Assembly (NCBI GenBank): GCA_028023455.1 | Contig: JAQFVV010000206.1 | Location: forward strand, 646,861-710,860 | Direction of reading: 5' to 3' | Length of the DNA stretch: 64,000 bases | Origin: Epiperipatus broadwayi | Lineage: Eukaryota; Onychophora; Udeonychophora; Euonychophora; Peripatidae | Shown: positions 1 to 13,492 of the stretch, one piece after another | Position numbering within the stretch: position 1 is the first letter of the stretch | Layout: the number at the start of each line of letters is the position of its first letter | The notes under the pieces: generated by a model | Seen by the model: only the letters and a program-made list of their open reading frames with translations | Database searches by the model: none | Told to the model about the DNA's origin: nothing | Program-made: the position numbers and the translations under genes

Positions 1-565
1 TGAATAAGAATTATAGTGGAGAAAAATATATGTAAGATTAAATTATACAATGAAGATTACTATTAGTATCTATTATTATTAGTTAGGTGTGGTTGAGTAT
101 GATATTAAATCCTTTATCGTGCTTGATTACAATAATTTTAATTTAGTTAAATTAGTTTAAGACCCTGAGATTTATTTTAGCTAAATTATTTAAATAAAAG
201 GATTAAGATTTATTTATTAATGTAATCTTAATGATTAGTTATTACTGGAGTCATAAGAATACTATATTTATTATTATTTGAGATAGTAATAGGAGGGATA
301 GTGTTCTTCTGCCATTGAGGTAGTATCCTGTGGGATATTGGCTCAATGTATTGTTTATTACCACTTGTATCTCACTTCCAAGTCTCATGATTAAATAAAT
401 ATTTATTTATTTATTTTATAAACTGAACCATATTATTATTTTTATTAATTTGAGCTAGTAAAATGATTAATATTAATGTAGAATATTTCTATTGTCAGTT
501 ATATGTATTTTAGCCGAGCGTAATCATTATCTGAGCTAGACCTATTTTATTTTAATACTGAGGGT

Positions 566-597
<32 letters not shown>
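1..597 (+). repeat. Dispersed repeat R1, copy 1
   Basis: This stretch matches, on the opposite strand, the sequence at about 36605-37265. Shared landmarks in order are ttaggtgt, a cataagaatact box, gccattgag, gatattg.ctcaatgta, gtctcatgat, a gagctag box, and a final GAGGGTACAATATAT-like box running into an (AT)n tract. Similarity is patchy but collinear over roughly 550 bases. The copy probably continues off the left edge of the window. No protein-coding signal is seen. It is an old interspersed repeat of unknown class, possibly a non-autonomous element or an LTR. Confidence 0.6.
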
Positions 598-599
<2 letters not shown>

Positions 600-632
600 A
601 GGAATATATATATATATATATATATATATATT
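571..632. repeat. Paired (AT)n tracts
   Basis: Two runs of alternating A and T, each about 26 bases, are separated by ttgtagga. Each run is self-complementary. Confidence 0.9.
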
Positions 633-1734
633 CCTTGCTTAAATTTGAATACTGCAAAAATCATTCATTAATATTTTCTAAATATCTTATTTTATGTAAT
701 TTTATAGATTTATAATGCCTATTAAAATGATTAAAGACGAATGTAAATTTAATTAATTTCTGTTTAAAATCTTAATATTCCAATTTACTATTAATGAATT
801 ATTATTTTATTCTTTTAATATGTAAATGTGTGGAATAATATGTGAATATTTTTATATATGTTTTAGAAAACTTGTTAATAAGATAATTTGCAAGTCTGTT
901 GTTATGCTAAAAATGCTTCATTATATCCCTACATATTTTAATATTTATTAGATTATGTTAATATAAATTTATTTTGCAATAATATACAATATATTCATAT
1001 GTAAAAACTATGATTGTGTCAAGAAATACATGAACCCATAGCATTATAACTGCAATGTACAAAAACACCCTTGTAACTTTATCCAGAAAGAGTAAAACTT
1101 GCCAAGAATACGAATTAATTGTATTCTAATTATATATGAAAGCATATAGGTTCAAATCAGTGATTACATTATTTTATAATCAATATGGTCTCTGCCATGG
1201 ACATCATCCGTTAATATATATATCAAAATGTAATGCTTTGAATGAACTTTGAACTTTCAAACTGAAAATGAAAATATCAACATTAATACCTTTAAAAATA
1301 ACAACAGAAATAAATTTAAGATTTTTAATGAATCAAATAAATTATCATTATGAATAAAAATAACTAAAGAGAAATCTGATACAAGTTTGACTATGAAAAA
1401 AAAATATCAGAAAAAAAATCAAAATGAATGATGAAATATGCATTGGTAAATACAAATAAAAAGAATCAAAGTTAAAAAGATTAAAAATAATTTAATAGAA
1501 TTATTCCAAAATTTTATAAACAGCAATCAAATATAAAAATAATATTTTAAGATAAATATGGAACACAGAAACAAAAATAAAAAACTAAAACAATTTTTGG
1601 AAGAATTATATAATCAAAGAAATTTAACTACATTAAGTAGATTTTTTTTAAAATATATATGTTTTATTTTGTATTGCTTTATGACTTAAGATACAAATTA
1701 TGTATATAGTAAAACAAATATAAAAATAAATAGA
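633..1734. other. AT-rich stretch with no supported feature
   Basis: The sequence is very AT-rich with scattered stops in all frames. I see no recognisable element or gene. Confidence 0.5.
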
Positions 1735-3330
1735 AAGGTTATCCTCTGAAGGTTGGAAGATGTCATCTGGAAGATTATTTGTAAACAGTCCTGTGTTTGA
1801 GGATTATAAGAATTTAATAATGACTCATTTTACAAGTTGGTTTTTTATAAGTGTTTCAAATTTTGAGGTATGGTGATAATGTTTATTCACCTATGGTGAA
1901 TTTACCAACTGTCCTCTATTTAAGAGCATATTAACAGTAAATGCTTTGTAGAAATTCTCATTATGAGTGAGTACTATGTACATAGTTTAAGGAATATTAG
2001 TTCTTTCACCAGTCTTCTGTGAGGTTTTCTCCAGATGTTATTTGTGGCATAGACTATCATAATGTGGCTATATTCATGTAACTCCATGTATCTGCAAATA
2101 TGTCCAGTGAAGCTGTATTCCTTCCTCTTTCTTTAATTTGAGTGATTTTGATCTTAAGTAGTGCTCAATGGTCTTTTGCTGATTGTCTAAAGTGCATCTG
2201 ATATCTTACTGACCAAACTGCAAACTGCATAAAAGTCGAAATCTGAGTTGGTGGGAACACCCTTTTTGTATACTTTCAATTAATGTGTTGAATGTACTGT
2301 TCTTATTTCTGGAGGCTTTCTGTACAAGATATCTAAGATACTGCAGAACCTGATATTATAGTACCACATGTTGAATGGTCTCTTCAGCTAAATTACATAA
2401 TTTGCATATAAGGTCTATTCTTGCAACTTCCCTTTTGTATGAGAGAAAATAGTTTGTTGGCAATGCCTCTAGATTGATTTTTAAAAGGAAGTCTAAGAAC
2501 TTGAGTTCTAAGTACCAGCATCTGAACTTTTGTATTATTTGTTTGTGGTAGCTTCCAGAAGTGTGGGAGCCATCATACAACTCAGTAAATAATCTTGTTC
2601 TCAAATATTCTTTTGTTTAGGTTATCTATGTCTATTATTTACTTAATTAAGATTTCAAGCCAGCCATTTATTTTTGTTGGAAGTCTATCTGTTGGCTGTA
2701 CTTCTAAAAAATTTGTGATATTTGGTTATTTGTTTTTTAGTCTGTGTACTGTATTGATGCTGCTTTGTAATAAGAAGGTCTGAAGAGAGTGCAGTGATAA
2801 TCCATTCTGTTTTGAGTTCTTTTACAAATTCCAGAGGCTACTTGCTGCTATCTTTCTGTTCCATATAAATTTGGTGCAAGCACATAGTTGACTGCAGGCA
2901 TGTAGTAGTTCGATTTGGGGTAGATTAATATGTTAATGAGGGATATTTTGGCATGGATTGAGAGGTAGACTCTCAATAATGCTTTTGTAATGGCTTGCAT
3001 TGCTGCCAATAATGTATCTTGGATGATTTTTCTCATGCAGGTTGCCAATTTGTGCATCAGAAGCCCAAGGAAGTTGTGTGGTTTTGCTGAAAAAGAAGAG
3101 GCTATGCTTGATCCAGTTGAAATTCTCCATGTGGAGGATTTACTGTGGTTGAATTGTAACCCATATTCTTTTGAGTAATTTTGCAGTATTGCTAATAAAG
3201 CTGGAAAAATTTTTTTGAGGGGAGAAAAATTGCAATGTCATCCATGAATGTGATATGAACTACTGTTTTTGAATAGATGCAATGTTTAAACCCTGTCATC
3301 TTGTTTTATTGTAATTTAATTTTACTTTCT
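1735..3330 (-). pseudogene. Decayed LINE (non-LTR retrotransposon), RT and C-terminal part
   Basis: Read on the minus strand, shifting frames give the end of a non-LTR reverse transcriptase. Near 3248-3237 the frame reads VHITFMDDIAIF, an [YF]MDD active-site motif. Frames at about 3130-2848 continue with a palm/thumb-like segment containing INILIYPKSNYYMPAVNY. From 2604 to 2356 the longest open piece reads NLEALPTNYF, then an ICKLCN...EETIQH stretch, the CCHC-type finger usual at the C terminus of LINE proteins. Further in-frame fragments run on to about 1740. Stops and frameshifts interrupt it throughout, so it is non-functional. The relic at 27860-28470 has the same LEALPTN and finger region and belongs to the same family. 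The clade is not certain. Confidence 0.65.
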
Positions 3331-3905
3331 GATTCATTTTTAATTCTTATGCTGTTGCATAATGATATTAATTAACCACTGGGAGGGGGGTATCAGTTAA
3401 CGTTGAATCTCAAATTATTCAAGCAATAGTGATATTTAATTACTGATGATAAGTTTCAATTTATAGTGCTATGTTAGTAATATATTTCTGCATTTGGCAA
3501 AAAAATATGTCTGAGTAACAACCATTTTTAAAATTTCTCGATCTTATCAACAATTGCTGTAAGAAGATGCTCTAAAAAGTATATTTTGTTTTAAGAATAA
3601 AATTGGTAAGAACATTAACATCTCCACGAAATACAATACAAATTGCCTCCATGATAAATGAAGTCTGCATAAAGAAATTTATAGAAACATCTTTTTAAAA
3701 ATTATAAAAGTCTGAAATAATTTGTTTGTAGAATATTATGTAATCTCTTAGCCAATTTGTATTCCCTATTGTCATCCAGTGATAAAGAAAACAAAATTTA
3801 TAATTTAAAAATATGAAATTGTACTGATGAAGTATTTATATAATTCTAAATGTATTTAAAGATTATAAATATTAGTCTAATAATAAAACCTTAAGATGGA
3901 TCTTA
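3331..3905. other. AT-rich stretch with no supported feature
   Basis: No coding or repeat signal beyond base composition is visible. Confidence 0.5.
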
Positions 3906-3907
3906 GG

Positions 3908-3916
3908 TTGTTGTTG

Positions 3917-4005
<89 letters not shown>
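3908..4005. repeat. Compound (TTG)n(TTA)n microsatellite
   Basis: A few TTG units pass into about 30 TTA units. The pure TTA part is nearly uninterrupted. Confidence 0.95.
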
Positions 4006-4099
4006 TACTAAATATCAGCCTTTTACAGCTACTGTACATGCGCTTTAATGAGTGTTAAATAATAAATGAATACTTTTCAGTGCCCATACAAGATATAGC

Positions 4100-5300
<1,201 letters not shown>

Positions 5301-5302
5301 AT

Positions 5303-5472
5303 ATGCATTAAAATACGAGATTCCTAGAATTTGAATTGATGGTGTTTGTTTCCGCCTTGTTTGCCTTTTTTTTTTTTTTTTGCATTTTAATAGCAGTTGA
5401 GGCAGGTTCAGGAAATTAACTGAAAGTATTTCTGTGAATTTAAGGATTGTTTATAATAGTCTGTTACCGTTA
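5303..5472 (+). mobile_element. 3' end fragment of Penelope-like family PLE-1
   Basis: This matches 14810-14960, the last codons and 3' flank of the PLE-1 element. The shared order is cattaaaatacgagattc, gaatttgaattgatg, a pyrimidine-rich stretch, cagttgagg, gaaagtaN-ttctg, and ttaaggattgttt. It begins at the codons for the endonuclease C terminus and then covers untranslated sequence. A 15-base T run at 5370-5385 replaces the corresponding piece. The match is a solitary, diverged fragment with no ORF. Confidence 0.65.
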
Positions 5473-6040
5473 TTATTATTATTTTTATTGTAATTACAGT
5501 TTTGTTTTAATTAAGGGACATTTTATTTTTATATTATATATATATATAATTCAGGGCAAATATGAAACTCTATGGAGTAAAAAAAGTATAGTAGGGTGTT
5601 GAATTTCAATAATAGAAATAATTTACATGATATTTGTGAGAAATAAATAGATGAGATGTAAATTCTATCTTTTGAGTTCAGATTCAGCTTCAACTTGCTT
5701 GAATTCATATTGATATAAATGTAATGATACATAAGAAATGTTATGAAAACCAAACTGAGTTAAGGCACTTTGAAAAGGTACTTTTAAACCAAATATATAC
5801 TCTAACTTAGTAGCACTGAGTTAACTTTCGGTGACTTCTCGTTAGACATAGTGCAAAATTATAAAAGTTACCCAAATCTTATCGATTTCAAAAGATAAAA
5901 TGTCAACTTCTAACACCTGGCCAAATAGTAACCATATCCCTGGAATTGGAATTGATTTAAGTTATATATAAATATATATTGTATGTGGGGTACCCAAAAC
6001 AACTCATAATTTTGTAATAAATAATTATGTATTTATTTTT
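5473..6040. other. AT-rich stretch with no supported feature
   Basis: No gene is supported. An ORF of 74 codons on the minus strand here has no recognisable motif. Confidence 0.4.
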
Positions 6041-6044
6041 AAGT

Positions 6045-6700
6045 GATATAAATTGAATCGCCTTTAAAGTATCTTTCATTTGATACAATGCCCTGTTCTA
6101 AGCAAGTTTTACACTTTTCAAATCTGTTCTGAAACTCTTTTAAAGTGATGATACCTTTTAATGCATCCATTGCTTTTTTATCTCTTTCCCAAGTCTGCAA
6201 AATATTTTGTTTTGAGACATTTTTTTATTTGGGAGAATAAAAAGAAGTCACATGGAGTAAGTTTGAGTAAATATGGCAGATAGATAAGCTGACAAGTGCT
6301 GTTTTAGTTAATAATTGTTTCACACTCAAAGATTTGGGTGGTGGTATATTGTTGTAATGAAGCTACTATTCCCCATTTTGCCACAAATTATGTTTTTATT
6401 TCATTACATCACACAAACATTTAAAACTTGTAGATAAAATGTCTGACTGTTACAAACTAATTTTTAATGAACAATGTCATTTGTGTAAAAAAACAGCATT
6501 GTCTTGATATTAGACTTCACTTGCTATGATTTTTTGGGATGTAATGAATTTGAACTTCCATTAAACCACTCATAAACATGTGTCTCCCTCAGAAGTTCTT
6601 TCAAGCAGTACAACTGTTTCCCTGTTATTTTTTCTAATAGAAAATAGAATTTCACACTGCTTCCATTTTTTAGCCATCACAAAAATTGGCAAACGAGTGA
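6045..6700 (-). pseudogene. Decayed mariner (Tc1/mariner) transposase with internal deletion
   Basis: On the minus strand the N-terminal part (about 6690-6560) reads KFYFLLEKITGKQLYCLK and then THVYEWF. This corresponds to the mariner helix-turn-helix region (I-x-F-C-x-x-L-x-K ... V-x-E-W-F). The C-terminal part (about 6265-6060) reads DALKGIITLKEFQNRFEKCK and then CLEQGIVSNERYFKGDSI, the conserved mariner tail. The catalytic middle is largely missing: only about 300 bases without clear motifs lie between the two ends. Frameshifts are present, so the copy is dead. I could not identify terminal inverted repeats or a TA duplication with confidence. Confidence 0.7.
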
Positions 6701-6858
6701 ATGCACCTAACAAAAAAAATTACTTTGTGACATCATCTATTTATTTGATAGTTTCTGTTGACATACTGATGCAGATAGGTCCCCACAAGTGGCTTACAAG
6801 TGGCATATAGTGACAAAAGCATGTACTATAACACCCTCACAAGGACAGAAAGTGACCC

Positions 6859-6990
6859 TGATTTTTTTATTAATCTCTCATATATATATATATATATATT
6901 GTTTATATCCTCTTGACCATTGCCTGATTTATTTATATAATCTCTCATATATATATATATATATATTGTTTATATCCTCTTGACCATTGC
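6859..6990. repeat. Two-copy 67-bp tandem duplication
   Basis: The unit (ctgattt..., aatctctcat, an (AT)n run, ttgtttatatcctcttgacc, attgc) is repeated nearly identically. The second copy starts 67 bases after the first. The high identity implies a recent duplication. Confidence 0.9.
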
Positions 6991-7210
6991 AATCTACATA
7001 CACATGTATAGTAAAAAAAAATTAGTGTTTTAAAAATAATATGTATCATAATGTTCTGAATTATAAAATTTTAATTAAAGGAAAAAATTAAATTAAGTTT
7101 GCATGCATTTCAGTAAGTGATAATTATTAAATTATTATTAATTTTCATTTGGTCCACAATTATACATGTGATTTTTTATTCAAACTCATAAAATGTTTTT
7201 ATCATTAGTG

Positions 7211-8065
<855 letters not shown>

Positions 8066-8067
8066 CA

Positions 8068-8185
8068 GATTTTTTTTTCTCATATGTTATAGCATCAGCC
8101 GGGATGTGAGCCCGCAACTGTCTGCAACCAACTGCTTGCTTGCAAGGCGGATGTGATGACCTCTCAGCTAACAACACTTGACAAA
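8068..8185 (-). mobile_element. tRNA-derived SINE, copy 1
   Basis: The minus strand holds a tRNA-like head of about 88 bases. It has an A box TAGCTGAGAGGTCA, an anticodon-loop-like CTTGCAAG, a B-box-like GGCTCACATCC, and a 3' ending gctgatgct, followed by an A-rich tail. Two relatives at 10632-10740 and 59350-59456 share the phrases agaggtca, cttgcaagcaagcagttg, gcgggttcgc, gatgctatgacatatgagaa and the A-rich end. Internal promoter boxes plus dispersed copies indicate a Pol III SINE rather than a working tRNA gene. Confidence 0.7.
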
Positions 8186-9800
8186 AAAAAAACCTTCTCT
8201 CTCCACCTTTCTTTCATTTTCTATAAATTTAAAAAGAATTTTTTTCTTATAACTTTTTATTAAAATGAGAAAAGGTGTCAGGAGTGGGTTAAGTTTAAAT
8301 GTTTTAAAAAGAGGGTTTGTTTTCCTAACAATAGTTGAAAGACAAAAGTGGCATAAGCAATTAAATGTCAATTTATTTATTTATTACTAATAAATTAATT
8401 ATTAGACAGGATAATATGTTGTTTTTTTAAATCTAATAGTGAGTGTAATTTTTAAAATATATAATTACTGCATTAATGTAATATATACATAATGAATTTT
8501 ATTGTCCAGAATGATCCATAATCAATTTTGATGCCTGGGATAATCGGTAAGTATCCTCTTCTTTTTCTTTCCTTGATAAAAAGTTCAATAACATATTGTG
8601 ACTTTTTCTATTGCCCTCATATAAAATAGCAAATTGTATGAAAGTGGAATATATGAAAGTCAAGAACCTCCTGTATTTATTTTACATAATTATCATTCAA
8701 TTTTGATTTTTGTAAGCATTATTTGTAAAAACATGTTAATTTATTTGTATTAAAAAATTATGAATATAGCCAAAAAATGAAAAATAAATTACTTTTGTTT
8801 AACTGAATTCAATTGAGAATTTTATTAAAATTAGTTGATTGCATTCTTATAATCAGTGATTTTAATAAAATAAATATGCTGCTTTTTATTATTGCTATTT
8901 GGTACAATTTCTTTTAAAAGGAAACAAAAAAGACTGTCATTTGAAAAAGATGAAACAAAATTACAGTTAAGTTCTGGATTACAGGTGATATGGGATCCCA
9001 CTAAAACAGAAAAAGGGGGTATAAAATTAAAACTATATTACTTAAATTTAAACTAATTTGATTTTTTTCAAAATAAGGAAATACTTTGGAAGATAAGGAG
9101 AGTGATATCTGTTTAATTTAAATTAATAAGAAGTAAGACATTTGAAAATGATATCATTATTACATAACAATTGAAACAACCGTAGTCTAATTAGTAAATG
9201 ATTTTTGTTAATATTACTATTAAAATAGATTTAAGTCACTCATTGTAAGATGAAGGTCTCTTCAGGTCTATTTACAAAATATTGGTGACAGAAAAGACCA
9301 AGTTGCCTAATGTTAGTGAGCAATTCTGCATTTATTTTTCATTATTTTACTTGCTAGTTACAAAGCTAAATATCCATTTACTAATTAATAATTGTAATAT
9401 TAAGGGGACTGATTTGTCTACAAGTTTTTAATTGAAAAGAAAAATTCTATTTTTCTTGAAAATTATAGTAAATTCTTTCAGTATGGCAATTTTAAACTTT
9501 TCTGTTTTCATTGCTTTATTCTGTTTTTCATGCTTCATTAGTGCGATTTTTCTCATATTTCATAGGAAAAATAAATTGTTTTAGGTCTTCATTTTACTTG
9601 TTTGAATAAATTGATAACGTCTGTGTAATTATATCATCTGAAAACAATTTAATATATTATTATACTATTTAATGTGAATATATAAAGAAAATAATATTCT
9701 GAAAATTCTTAATTGTTTAGAAAAAAAGATAATTTTATCATATTTAAATTCTATATTATATTTGGTAAGTAAACTAATAAAGATGCCATAAGGTCATGTT

Positions 9801-9834
<34 letters not shown>

Positions 9835-10630
9835 AAATCTTTTAAAAATTTTCACTTGGCCAAGTTTAAAACATTGTATTATTCTCATCATCAAATGAAA
9901 AAGAAAAAAGTCTTTTCAGTAAACAGAAGGTAATGCAGGTAGTTATTGAAGGCAAACTAAAAGAGGAGGAAAAATGCTTTAGCTAATGGACTTTGAAGAA
10001 GAATAAATGGTTGTCTTTTTAAAACTCTGATCACTGTTTGATAAATGTTGGTTGCCACAGAGATAGAGTATCATTTCTAAATTGTTTGGACAACAATGAG
10101 ATGATTTTTTAAGCAAGCTTGGATTTATAACATTGCTCAAACTTAGCATTGAACCTAATGGGATCCAAGTGAAAAGTTTTTAGCAAGAAGATTTACTTTT
10201 AAAAAATATAGTAATGTCTTTTCTTATGTTGAAAAGAAAAGATTTAGTTACGTATGATTAAATAGAAAAATGTAGTCTTCTCTTTAATAAAAAAAAATAC
10301 ATAATGAAATTTAATTTTAAAATTTGATATAAAAATACATTGTTTCAGTCAGTTTTTCCCTTCTTTCTATAGACAGACATATAAAGCAAAATATTTAAGA
10401 TAAAAGCTGGGAAAATACAATAATAACGTTAATACTTTAACTTTTTTATAGTCGCTTTTATTAACAGATAATAAAAAATGACTAAACAATGTATTTCCAT
10501 ATAAGTAATATAATAAAAAATAATAAACATAATAAAAAGTGAAAAATCAATCATCAAATCTTATTGATAGTGATAAATTTCTAATTAGTAATATAATAGA
10601 TATAATAATATAAATTATGTTAAAAGTATT
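8186..10630. other. AT-rich stretch with no supported feature
   Basis: About 2.4 kb without a recognisable gene or element. It contains a short (TA)n run at 9801-9822 and A/T homopolymers. Confidence 0.5.
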
Positions 10631-10631
10631 A

Positions 10632-10740
10632 ACTTTTAGCAGAGGTCAGCACAGCCGCCTTGCAAGCAAGCAGTTGGTTGCAGACGGTTGTTGCAGGTTC
10701 GCCTCGCGACCGATGCTATGAAATATGAGAAGAAAAAATA
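10632..10740 (+). mobile_element. tRNA-derived SINE, copy 2
   Basis: A plus-strand copy of the same family. It begins inside the A-box region (ttagcagaggtcag), has the anticodon-loop-like cttgcaag, a B box ggttcgcctcg, gatgctatga, and then gagaagaaaaaataaa as a tail. The 5' end appears truncated by several bases relative to copy 1. Confidence 0.7.
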
Positions 10741-11258
10741 AACTTTCTAAAAATATTATTTCTTTGTAGGGAGTGCTGGAAAATCAATTGCCGTGCAGTA
10801 AATCATTTTAAACAATATTATTTCTTAATTATATAAGTATAACATATTGCTGAATTGTTACATTTTAATTTATAAATTTCAAACTTATCCACCCACAACT
10901 TTGCGAAAACTACTTTATATAAATATAGTATTAAATTAGAGATTATCTCTAACCCAGATATACATTTTAAACCTCATTTAAAGACTAAATTTATCTCATT
11001 TTTAATTAAACACGCACACACACAAGTAGTTATTCAATGTATCTTGGGACTCATTTGTCTTTTATTCTGACTTTAATCATATATTTTCAAAAAAATATGT
11101 GGTGGTGTGAAGATTATTTATTACATACTGCTGAACTAAGAAAACTCAATAATGCAATAATAATTTTTCAACTTTATGTCAGATTACAATATTTTCTTTT
11201 TGCATTATTTAAGTTAATTCTTCCTGACTTATATTTTAAATGTTACCAAATATAATGT
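10741..11258. other. AT-rich stretch with no supported feature
   Basis: No element was recognised. A 72-codon ORF at 11037-11255 has no identifiable motif and I do not call it a gene. Confidence 0.4.
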
Positions 11259-11261
11259 AAT

Positions 11262-11330
11262 TAGAGGGAATTGAACCCAAACTTTCAATCTCCCTTAAGT
11301 CATTCACTCCAACTTATGTAACAGATACAC
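11262..11330 (-). mobile_element. tRNA-like relic (SINE head or tRNA pseudogene)
   Basis: On the minus strand the segment reads AAGTTGGAGTGAATGACTT, then GGGTTCAATTCCC. The second part fits a tRNA T-arm/B box (GGTTCRANTCC). The first resembles a D-arm/A box. The spacing fits a tRNA body but the cloverleaf is poor. It is unrelated in detail to the SINE at 8.1 kb. Confidence 0.4.
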
Positions 11331-12895
11331 ATGACCATATACATGTTAAAAAAGGTAAATGATCTCCAATATACATATTTCGTGCTGAACCAGCACTGAT
11401 CAGTTGGTCCAGATCATCGTCTCATACAGACATATATAATCAATGCTCAGTTTATATTAAGATATAATGTACAAATTGAAAACTACTTCATTATATTTTT
11501 GGTTAAATAATATGGAAAATATATTTTAATTAATTACCATTTTTTCAACTTGTCAAATGAAGTGAAGAAAAAATGTTATTGATGAATGTCATTTTCTTTT
11601 TAAAACAATTTAACAATTTTATTGACAAATACTTATTTTCAAAGCAAACAATTAAAGTAGATAAAGCTAATTTTATTACAAATATATATTGTACATTTAA
11701 AAGTATAATATTGCAATTTAATTTACAAATAAAATTTCAACAATAATGTCTATTTGATCACAAAATTTACGGTTTTCAATTTGAATTATTAATGAAAAAT
11801 ATAAAATAGTATACAGTAAACTATATTTCTAAAAAAAAAAACATTTTATTTAATCTATGTGCACAGACTTTGTGACAAAATCATAATCTGATGATCTAAA
11901 AATAGTTCAATAATTTTTAAAATACTATAATATAAATATTATCATTCTGAGAAATACTGCTTAAGAATAACAAATTTTAATATGCATTAAAATAATATTG
12001 ATTTACAAATCCCATGCTAAAATTGTACATAATCAACCATTATGCATCTAAATTATTTTTGTTTTGTTGGTTTTTTTTTCAATTCATTATCTAAGAACAA
12101 TCAAAATATTTTATAAATAAATTTAAAATATATACAGTTAAAACAATTTAAATACAATATCCTTGTTTCCAGAGTATTTCTGGCTTTATAAATTTTTCTG
12201 ATTTTAAGATCCCCTAATTATAAATCAAAAATCTTCTAAAATTATAGAAACTAGTCTGCTCATTGCAATTAATAATTTTTATTATTGAAGTTTGAATATC
12301 CCCCTTAAAATTTGTTTTACTAGTAAAAGTTATTGAATAATAGATATGTGATTTAGTAATCTTAAAATAATTCCAAGGAATATTTTTAAACAAATTATTT
12401 ATATCAACAACAAATACCATGCACTATAAGTTCACATTACAGCAAAGAATATTAATAGTAAATAAGGTTAGTACTAAAGAGTAAAAATTGTGTAAAATAA
12501 TATAATTAACCAAAGAATTGAATAAGTCATCCATATTTACTCTTTAAATATGTTATCAAATTTTGAAATATCTTTTTAGAATAATTCTTCTCTTCACTGA
12601 AGAGATACGTTTTGATAACTTTAATTTTTTAGCAGAATACAAAACTGTCGATACAAAAAATTGCTTAATAGGGCAAAGGGTAGAATATTACCTGGATAGG
12701 CCCCTTAGATTTTTTTATAAAATTACATGCAATTTCCTTATGTGCAATGCTGTCTATTATAATGAATTGTGGGCCAATATTTTTGTAAGCATAACCCAGC
12801 ATAAATATCTGTACAACAGAGAAAAAAGAGTTCTGAACACAGATCAATATTCCTCAAACATGAACACATATATGATCATGCATTTAATTCAACTA
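11331..12895. other. AT-rich stretch with no supported feature
   Basis: Two overlapping ORFs on opposite strands (12563-12901 and 12665-12847) have no recognisable motif, so neither is annotated as a gene. Confidence 0.4.
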
Positions 12896-12904
12896 ATGTA
12901 AAAA

Positions 12905-13135
12905 CATTTTGTGCTGAGAGAGACAACAGTAAAGGTAGATTTAAGGAAGTGGCTAATGCTAGAAACCCTTATACAATTAATAAAAAAGAATCAAGTATTC
13001 CATTATCAAAAAATTGAACATGTAAATATCTAATTTACATAATTTACAATAGATTTTAAAGTCATTTTACTAACTGTGAAACAGTTGGGTGTTATGAATC
13101 TGACAGATTAGTCAAAAGCATGATCAGTGAATAAT
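12905..13135 (+). repeat. Dispersed repeat R2, copy 1
   Basis: This matches 25985-26222 in collinear order: cctggcNN-like ARNPYTINKKE-encoding sequence (tacaatNaaNaaNaaagaa), ttccatta/ccccctttcaaaaa, a ttatttacaa-like box, and an end with ctga..gac..attag.agtcaaaagcatg. The shared reading YTINKKE..xPLSK suggests a decayed ORF end, plausibly from a retroelement. The ending resembles a degenerate hammerhead ribozyme: a short GAC/GTC stem, then an AAAA in place of GAAA, then GCATG. Confidence 0.45.
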
Positions 13136-13490
13136 ATACTTTATACAATTATCTTTTTTTTATTTCATGTTTACAACGTGAGCATAAATATTATTTTTTC
13201 AGAAATAGAATCCTATATCAATGTACATAGAAAATAATAAAGTAATTCCCTACAACATATACATTTAAGATAAAAGACATGTTATCATAATTTGAGACAT
13301 TTTTCTACTTTCAATTATTTTTATATAAATGGTCCAAAATTGTTTACATTTAAGAAAACAAACAATTCCAAAAATTCTAGTATGAAATAGTATACAGTAA
13401 ACTAAATTTCTTAGAGAATTTTTGAAATAAAATTTGATGAATGTCATCACAATTTTATAACTTGAAAAAAATCTCATTATTTTTAAATAG
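13136..13490. other. AT-rich stretch with no supported feature
   Basis: A 70-codon ORF on the minus strand has no recognisable motif. Confidence 0.4.
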
Positions 13491-13492
13491 AG

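Noticed and set aside
11385-11430. cactgatcagttggtccagatc, resembling a deleted PLE-5 hammerhead
   Set aside because: Only the outer parts match; stem II and GAAA are absent, so it cannot be told from chance.
12563-12901. 112-codon ORF on the plus strand overlapping a 60-codon ORF on the minus strand
   Set aside because: No motif, AT-driven composition, and mutually overlapping frames; neither is supported.
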